From positions 3,348,001-3,412,000 of the forward strand of contig NZ_CP151273.1 in NCBI RefSeq assembly GCF_038237375.1: DNA of 64,000 nucleotides, read 5' to 3'. The position numbers were made by a program, and so were the translations under genes. Shown one piece after another: positions 60,308-64,000 of this stretch. Positions within the stretch are counted from its first letter, which is position 1, and the number at the start of each line of letters is the position of its first letter. A model generated the notes under the pieces. The model was not told where the DNA came from. It did not search any database and saw nothing but the letters and a program-made list of their open reading frames with translations. The stretch is from Alcaligenes sp. SDU_A2. Lineage in GTDB: Bacteria > Pseudomonadota > Gammaproteobacteria > Burkholderiales > Burkholderiaceae_B.

Positions 60308-61063
60308 TCAGCCGAAATTGCAACGCGCCAGACGAAAAGGGATATCGGCCGTCACCGGCTGGGGCTTAAGTTGATTGTCCTGCTGCACAAAACGCACCCA
60401 GACCACATAACGGTTGGCGCTCATTTCGGGGTAAATGCGCGCACCTGCATCCACCCAGACCCGCAGCAGTTGAAATGACTTGCCCGCCAGCATTTCCTGG
60501 TAGGAGCCTTCGCGCGCCACTTGGTTGATGGCATCCCCCGACTGACGCAAAAGCCGCAAAATAAGCGCCAAACCCTGATAAAGGGGGGTAAATGGCTCGG
60601 ACCAGAGCCGGATATCCTCGACACGCTCGGCATCGGGCCGCTGCTGCCAGGAATAGTACGACGGCAAATCCACCTGGGACGTACCGCCCGGCACAGCGAC
60701 ACGTCCGCGCAGGCTGCTGAGCCATTCGTTCTCGCGCAGACCCTGGCCCACGCGTCCCTGGGCAGACAGATCGGCGGCGGCACCGTTGATTTCGTCCAGC
60801 ATATTGTCCAGCGCCTGCAGTTGCACGCCGGGGTGTTCGCGCAGGGCAGCCAGCGCGATCCGCTGGCGCTCCAGATCCTGAAGGACGGCAGAACGCAGAT
60901 CGGTCCGATCGGAGATGTCCAGCAGATCAAACAGCGTCGCCACAGCGATCTGATGAGAATGCGCATCCAGGCTGCGGGCGAAGTGAAACAGCCGCTCGAA
61001 CAGGTACTCGACCCGGAGCAAAGCCCTGACACGCTCGTTGCATGGGTATTCGTATAGAGTCAC
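60308..61063 (-). CDS. zapD: Cell-division protein ZapD
   Basis: A Z-ring-associated protein (DUF1342), 251 aa, close to the family length. It starts M(V)TLYEYPCNERVRALLRVEYLFERL and is mainly helical, with a conserved central RVAVPGGTSQVDLPSYYSW. The start is a GTG at 61063; the open frame extends to 61396 across coaE and is spurious there. It lies 49 bp after coaE, the usual coaE-zapD order in proteobacteria. Confidence 0.94.
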   Translation of the reverse strand: MTLYEYPCNERVRALLRVEYLFERLFHFARSLDAHSHQIAVATLFDLLDISDRTDLRSAVLQDLERQRIALAALREHPGVQLQALDNMLDEINGAAADLSAQGRVGQGLRENEWLSSLRGRVAVPGGTSQVDLPSYYSWQQRPDAERVEDIRLWSEPFTPLYQGLALILRLLRQSGDAINQVAREGSYQEMLAGKSFQLLRVWVDAGARIYPEMSANRYVVWVRFVQQDNQLKPQPVTADIPFRLARCNFG

Positions 61064-61112
61064 GCGTTTAGAAACCTTTAATTGACTGCTTGGGCCGGGG
61101 GCAGACCTGCGC

Positions 61113-61715
61113 TCAACCAGACAAAGCGCACCAGGCTTGATGTACAGCCCGGGCACGTTGCTCCAGGAGCGGCAGCGTTGTGTCCCCGTCATTAAGGACA
61201 ATATCGTCAGCCAGCGCGAGCCGCTGCTGGCGCGAAGCCTGAGCGGCCATGATACGCTCAATCGTGGCGACCGACAGTCCGCTGCGCTGCTGAACGCGGC
61301 GCACCTGCGTAGCCGTATCGCAATCCACAACACAGATGCGATCGACCCGGTCCCGCCAACGTCCGGATTCCACCAGCAAAGGCACAACCACCACAAGATA
61401 ACATCCCTTAGCCGCCAAGGTCTGTGCTTTTGTTACAGCGAAGATCAAAGGGTGGACGATTTCTTCAAGACGACGGCGTGCCTGGGCATCCTGAAAAACA
61501 CGGGTGCGCATCCGCTCGCGGTCCATGGCACCGTCCGGCGCAATGAACTCGTGACCAAACGCCTGCCGTATGGGTTCTATGGCCTGCCCGCCCGGTGCCG
61601 TCAGCTGATGGGCGATGACATCGGTATCTACCACCGCCGCCCCCCAGGCCTGGAAAAAATCCGCCACCCGGCTTTTGCCCGACCCTATACCGCCCGTCAG
61701 CCCTATCGTCAGCAT
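61113..61715 (-). CDS. coaE: Dephospho-CoA kinase
   Basis: Catalyses the last step of coenzyme A synthesis, 200 aa. The P-loop GLTGGIGSGKS stands at the N-terminus, followed by VVDTDVIAHQLT and LIFAVTKAQTL, with a closing LVVVVPLLVESG region. The ATG at 61715 is chosen by homology; a TTG 18 bases upstream is possible. Confidence 0.95.
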   Translation of the reverse strand: MLTIGLTGGIGSGKSRVADFFQAWGAAVVDTDVIAHQLTAPGGQAIEPIRQAFGHEFIAPDGAMDRERMRTRVFQDAQARRRLEEIVHPLIFAVTKAQTLAAKGCYLVVVVPLLVESGRWRDRVDRICVVDCDTATQVRRVQQRSGLSVATIERIMAAQASRQQRLALADDIVLNDGDTTLPLLEQRARAVHQAWCALSG

Positions 61716-61878
61716 GTTCCGCCCGCCCGTCAAAAATGAAACTGTAACGCAGGGCAGGCGTTCCTTCTATCCTGTATGAACGCCCAGTCCCAGGAACCAC
61801 CCCGGTTGCCTCAAAGGCGCTGTCATGCTGCTACGGTCTCGCGTAGAATCGCACTATCCCTCTTCACGGAATTGCGCC

Positions 61879-62517
61879 ATGCTTGCTCAGAAGATCTCGT
61901 CCCTGCGTCCTCTTTCCCTGGTGCTGGTCGCCCTGCTGGCCGCCTGCGCCCAGACTCCGTCCCAGCCAGATGCCAACCAAGGCCGTGGCTCCACACAGCA
62001 AGACGCCCTGCGCAACGCCCAGGGCCGGGACACAGCACGCGCCCCTTCCCAGATTTCGCTGGGATTTGGCGACCAGGAAGGCGTGCGTGCCGTCGAACCA
62101 GCCCAACCCACGCAAGAAGCCGCACCGCTGGGCAATGCCATCGCCGAACTGGCCGAACCCAAAACCTTTCTGGGCACCTTGTCTTGCCCCCCCCAGAGCG
62201 GTGCCTGCACGCCTTCCAAGATCAGCCTGACCCTGGCACCGGCAGGCCAATGGCGCTTGCGCACCGAATCACTGGGCGGTGGCCAGACACACAGCGCGGG
62301 CGGTTGCTGGGTTCCTATCGGGGCGCAACCAACCCGCATCGCCTTGCTGACCGACAAAGACAGCACGATGGCAGACCTGAGCTTTCTAAATGGCAACGTA
62401 CTGCGTATCAATACCTTCAATCAGCAGCGTCCGACCCTGGAAAGCCGGCTGACCCGCCAGGCCGACATAGATCCTATTGCAGAACTGGACGGCAAACCCG
62501 TTCCGGCCTGCCGCTAA
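61879..62517 (+). CDS. Putative lipoprotein with NlpE-like C-terminal region
   Basis: I do not recognise a named family with certainty. The 212-aa product has a lipobox (VALLAACAQ), a Gln/Ala-rich linker (about 25-90) and a C-terminal domain with FLGTLSCPPQSGAC and a later CWVPIG, which resembles the CxxC-bearing N-terminal domain of NlpE-type envelope sensors. An alternative ATG at 61825 adds 18 residues. It converges with the LuxR-type gene with stop codons overlapping by 3 bases. A role in envelope sensing would be inference only. Confidence 0.75.
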   Translation: MLAQKISSLRPLSLVLVALLAACAQTPSQPDANQGRGSTQQDALRNAQGRDTARAPSQISLGFGDQEGVRAVEPAQPTQEAAPLGNAIAELAEPKTFLGTLSCPPQSGACTPSKISLTLAPAGQWRLRTESLGGGQTHSAGGCWVPIGAQPTRIALLTDKDSTMADLSFLNGNVLRINTFNQQRPTLESRLTRQADIDPIAELDGKPVPACR

Positions 62518-62849
62518 GCCACCTGGCAAGCACTGCCGCCCATGACCCTGGGCGGCAGCACATCCAGCAAATCCGGTTCGCTAAAGACAAAACGAGTCAG
62601 CTCTACCGCATTGCGCACCCGCAACTTCTGAAAAACACGCGCCCGGTGTGCTTCTACCGTGCGCTGTGAAATCGCCAGTTCGGCGGCAATGACCTTATTC
62701 GCCTTGCCGATGGCGATGTACGACAATACATCGCGCTCACGCGGCGTCAGACTGTCAAAAAGGACGGAAGCGGGAAGATGACCATTCAACACCATATCAG
62801 GCTCACGATTTAGACACCGGACGAAGAAACCATCCGATCCATTAAACAT
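62514..62849 (-). CDS. Free-standing LuxR/FixJ-type HTH protein
   Basis: A 111-aa (or 93-aa, ATG at 62795) protein consisting almost only of a GerE/LuxR HTH: SLTPRERDVLSYIAIGKANKVIAAELAISQRTVEAHRARVFQKLRVRNAVEL. It resembles the output domain of FixJ-type response regulators but lacks any receiver domain. Its stop overlaps the stop of the lipoprotein gene. It could be a single-domain regulator or a truncated remnant; the start is not well supported by a ribosome-binding site. Confidence 0.8.
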   Translation of the reverse strand: MFNGSDGFFVRCLNREPDMVLNGHLPASVLFDSLTPRERDVLSYIAIGKANKVIAAELAISQRTVEAHRARVFQKLRVRNAVELTRFVFSEPDLLDVLPPRVMGGSACQVA

Positions 62850-63051
62850 TAGCTAGGACACATAGTTTGTCATTCTATGCAACAAGCTGGCGACTGTTAG
62901 CTTTGACAGGATGACTTTGTCACATGCCTAATCTACCTTATTGTCCCTGCCTGACATAGGCGCATCGGCCGACCTCCTGGTTTCACAAGCATCGCCTCCC
63001 TGCTACCGCCATCATTCCGAACAAATCCTCTGAATATCAAGAGCAAAAATA

Positions 63052-63596
63052 GGTTCTTCGCTATATACCGGGATTCCTTTGTATTGGGTTGGTCGTTTGG
63101 GTCAAACAGACAGAAATTCGGGTTCTCGCCAGACCGGCCTTAGCGATCCGGCTTGGCTGGGTCCTTCGCCCGCGCTGCGCGCGGGTTCCCTGGTCAGAAT
63201 ACCGGGGCGGGCGGGGCGTGAACTCGCAGGGTGATTCGTCCACTGGACGAATCACAAACACCCTGCTCGAACAGCACGCCCCTTGCCTCCCGCCCCAGTA
63301 TCCCGCCTGCGGCGAAGGCCCTGACTCGCCCGCCGTCCCGCTAAGGCCGGCCTGGCGAGAACGGCACCGCGGTGCACGACCCAAACGGCGGGATGTCCGT
63401 ATACACCGTACAAGGTATCAGCCACCCACATAATTTCTTGTTCGGCATGAAGGCATATCGCCGGGACTATGTCGCCTGTGTTTTGAGCCATTCAAGGCGC
63501 GGCATGCTCGGACGGTGCTGCGCCTTGAATGGCGTCTTCAAACAGCCCGTTCCTCATCGAATGAGTAAATTGACTCCCGGAATGCTTCGAAGAACC
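63052..63596 (+). mobile_element. MITE-like repeat element, copy 2
   Basis: A 545-bp element related along its full length to the reverse complement of copy 1, with the same 9-bp terminal repeats (GGTTCTTCG / CGAAGAACC). The internal inverted repeat at 63122-63361 is centred on the perfect palindrome GTGATTCGTCC-ACT-GGACGAATCAC (63231-63255). Compared with copy 1 it carries about 55 extra bases that include a perfect 14-bp hairpin (63487-63500 with 63520-63533). The left flank is CAAAAATA and the right flank an 8-base A-run, a less clean target duplication. No transposase is encoded. Confidence 0.85.
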
Positions 63597-63622
63597 AAAA
63601 AAAAGCACGGACCAAGCCGTGC
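63597..63622 (-). terminator. Intrinsic terminator of panC
   Basis: On the minus strand GCACGG / CCGTGC with a 6-base loop is followed by eight T residues. It lies about 30 bp after the panC stop, and the T-tract ends exactly at the repeat element. Confidence 0.88.
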
Positions 63623-63653
63623 TGTGCGTCATTCGGGCGTCTGCGCGCCGAAA

Positions 63654-64000
63654 TCAGGCTTTTGTCATTTCCAGGTTGTCGATCAGGCGGGTAGCGCCTA
63701 ATTTGGCCGCAGCCAAGGCAACCAGCGGCTCGCCGGCCAAGATCTGTTCTTCGGTCGGCTCCAGCAAGTCCGACTGGCGACGCAGGGCCATATAGTCCAC
63801 CTGCCAACCGCGTTCAGCCAGCGTACGGGTAGCCCGTGCCTCGATCTGCTCACGGCTATCGCCTTGCTGCAATTGCCGCGCCATTTCCTGCAACGCCTGA
63901 TACAGCTGCGGTGCTTCGGCCCGTTCGCTGTCGGACAGATAGCGATTGCGCGATGACATGGCCAGACCATCATCCTCGCGCACCGTCTCGTGTGCCAGAA
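63654..64000 (-). CDS. panC: Pantothenate synthetase, C-terminal part
   Basis: Condenses pantoate with beta-alanine in the CoA pathway. Only about 115 codons lie in the window; the gene runs off the right edge. The visible part starts inside [18 protein letters not shown], a strongly conserved PanC motif containing the active-site region, and ends with [17 protein letters not shown]. The in-frame start at 63983 is not the real one. Confidence 0.95.
   Translation of the reverse strand, partial: LAHETVREDDGLAMSSRNRYLSDSERAEAPQLYQALQEMARQLQQGDSREQIEARATRTLAERGWQVDYMALRRQSDLLEPTEEQILAGEPLVALAAAKLGATRLIDNLEMTKA

Noticed and set aside
60308-61396. Longer start for zapD at 61396
   Set aside because: The extra 111 codons run antisense-like through coaE in another frame; the homologous start is the GTG at 61063.

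Overview
The window looks like a chromosomal segment of a betaproteobacterium of the family Alcaligenaceae, probably Alcaligenes or a close relative. This rests on gene content and order (mreBCD-mrdA-rodA divergent from gatCAB, aapJQMP, a Bug/TctC receptor), on moderately high G+C, and on a class I copper nitrite reductase resembling the classic Alcaligenes enzyme. The taxonomic call is inference.

Layout. (1) 1-11.4 kb, minus strand: an iron-regulated lipopeptide-siderophore-type locus. An ECF sigma factor is followed by mbtH, a type II thioesterase, a FAAL-ACP-C-A-PCP synthetase and a PKS (KS-AT-KR-, cut by the window edge). Fur-like boxes and an ECF-type promoter lie in front of the genes. 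(2) 11.4-18 kb: an AT-rich boundary, an OmpA-family lipoprotein, a Bug receptor and a four-gene amino-acid ABC transporter. (3) 18.2-30.1 kb: housekeeping genes, with ftsEX-mutY, then the cell-shape operon mreBCD-mrdA-rodA on the minus strand and gatCAB on the plus strand. (4) 30.4-37 kb: a second amino-acid transporter without its own ATPase, pyrE, a LysR regulator divergent from doxX and a LigB-type dioxygenase, and xthA.

(5) 37-46 kb: a denitrification and NO-detoxification island. It holds nirK with a small cytochrome c, a quinol-type NO reductase in an operon with a RIC/YtfE di-iron protein, norR, a Dnr-like regulator and a NirV-like lipoprotein. The 0.15-kb gap between ric and norR carries a sigma-54 promoter, an FNR-type box and three GGT-N7-ACC NorR sites. 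(6) 46-64 kb: gltS, ispB, a compact ATPase / Nudix-ThiE / SpeE-like operon, a MuxABC-OpmB (MdtABC-like) RND efflux operon, zapD, coaE, a lipoprotein, a free-standing LuxR-type HTH protein and the end of panC.

The most unusual structure is a pair of related, transposase-free elements of about 0.5 kb (39125-39614 and 63052-63596, opposite orientations). Both have 9-bp terminal inverted repeats and a large internal inverted repeat centred on a perfect palindrome. Both sit exactly against the T-tract of an intrinsic terminator, downstream of norB and of panC, and one is flanked by an 8-bp direct repeat. They look like MITEs that target terminators. I saw no tRNA, rRNA, CRISPR array or complete insertion sequence.
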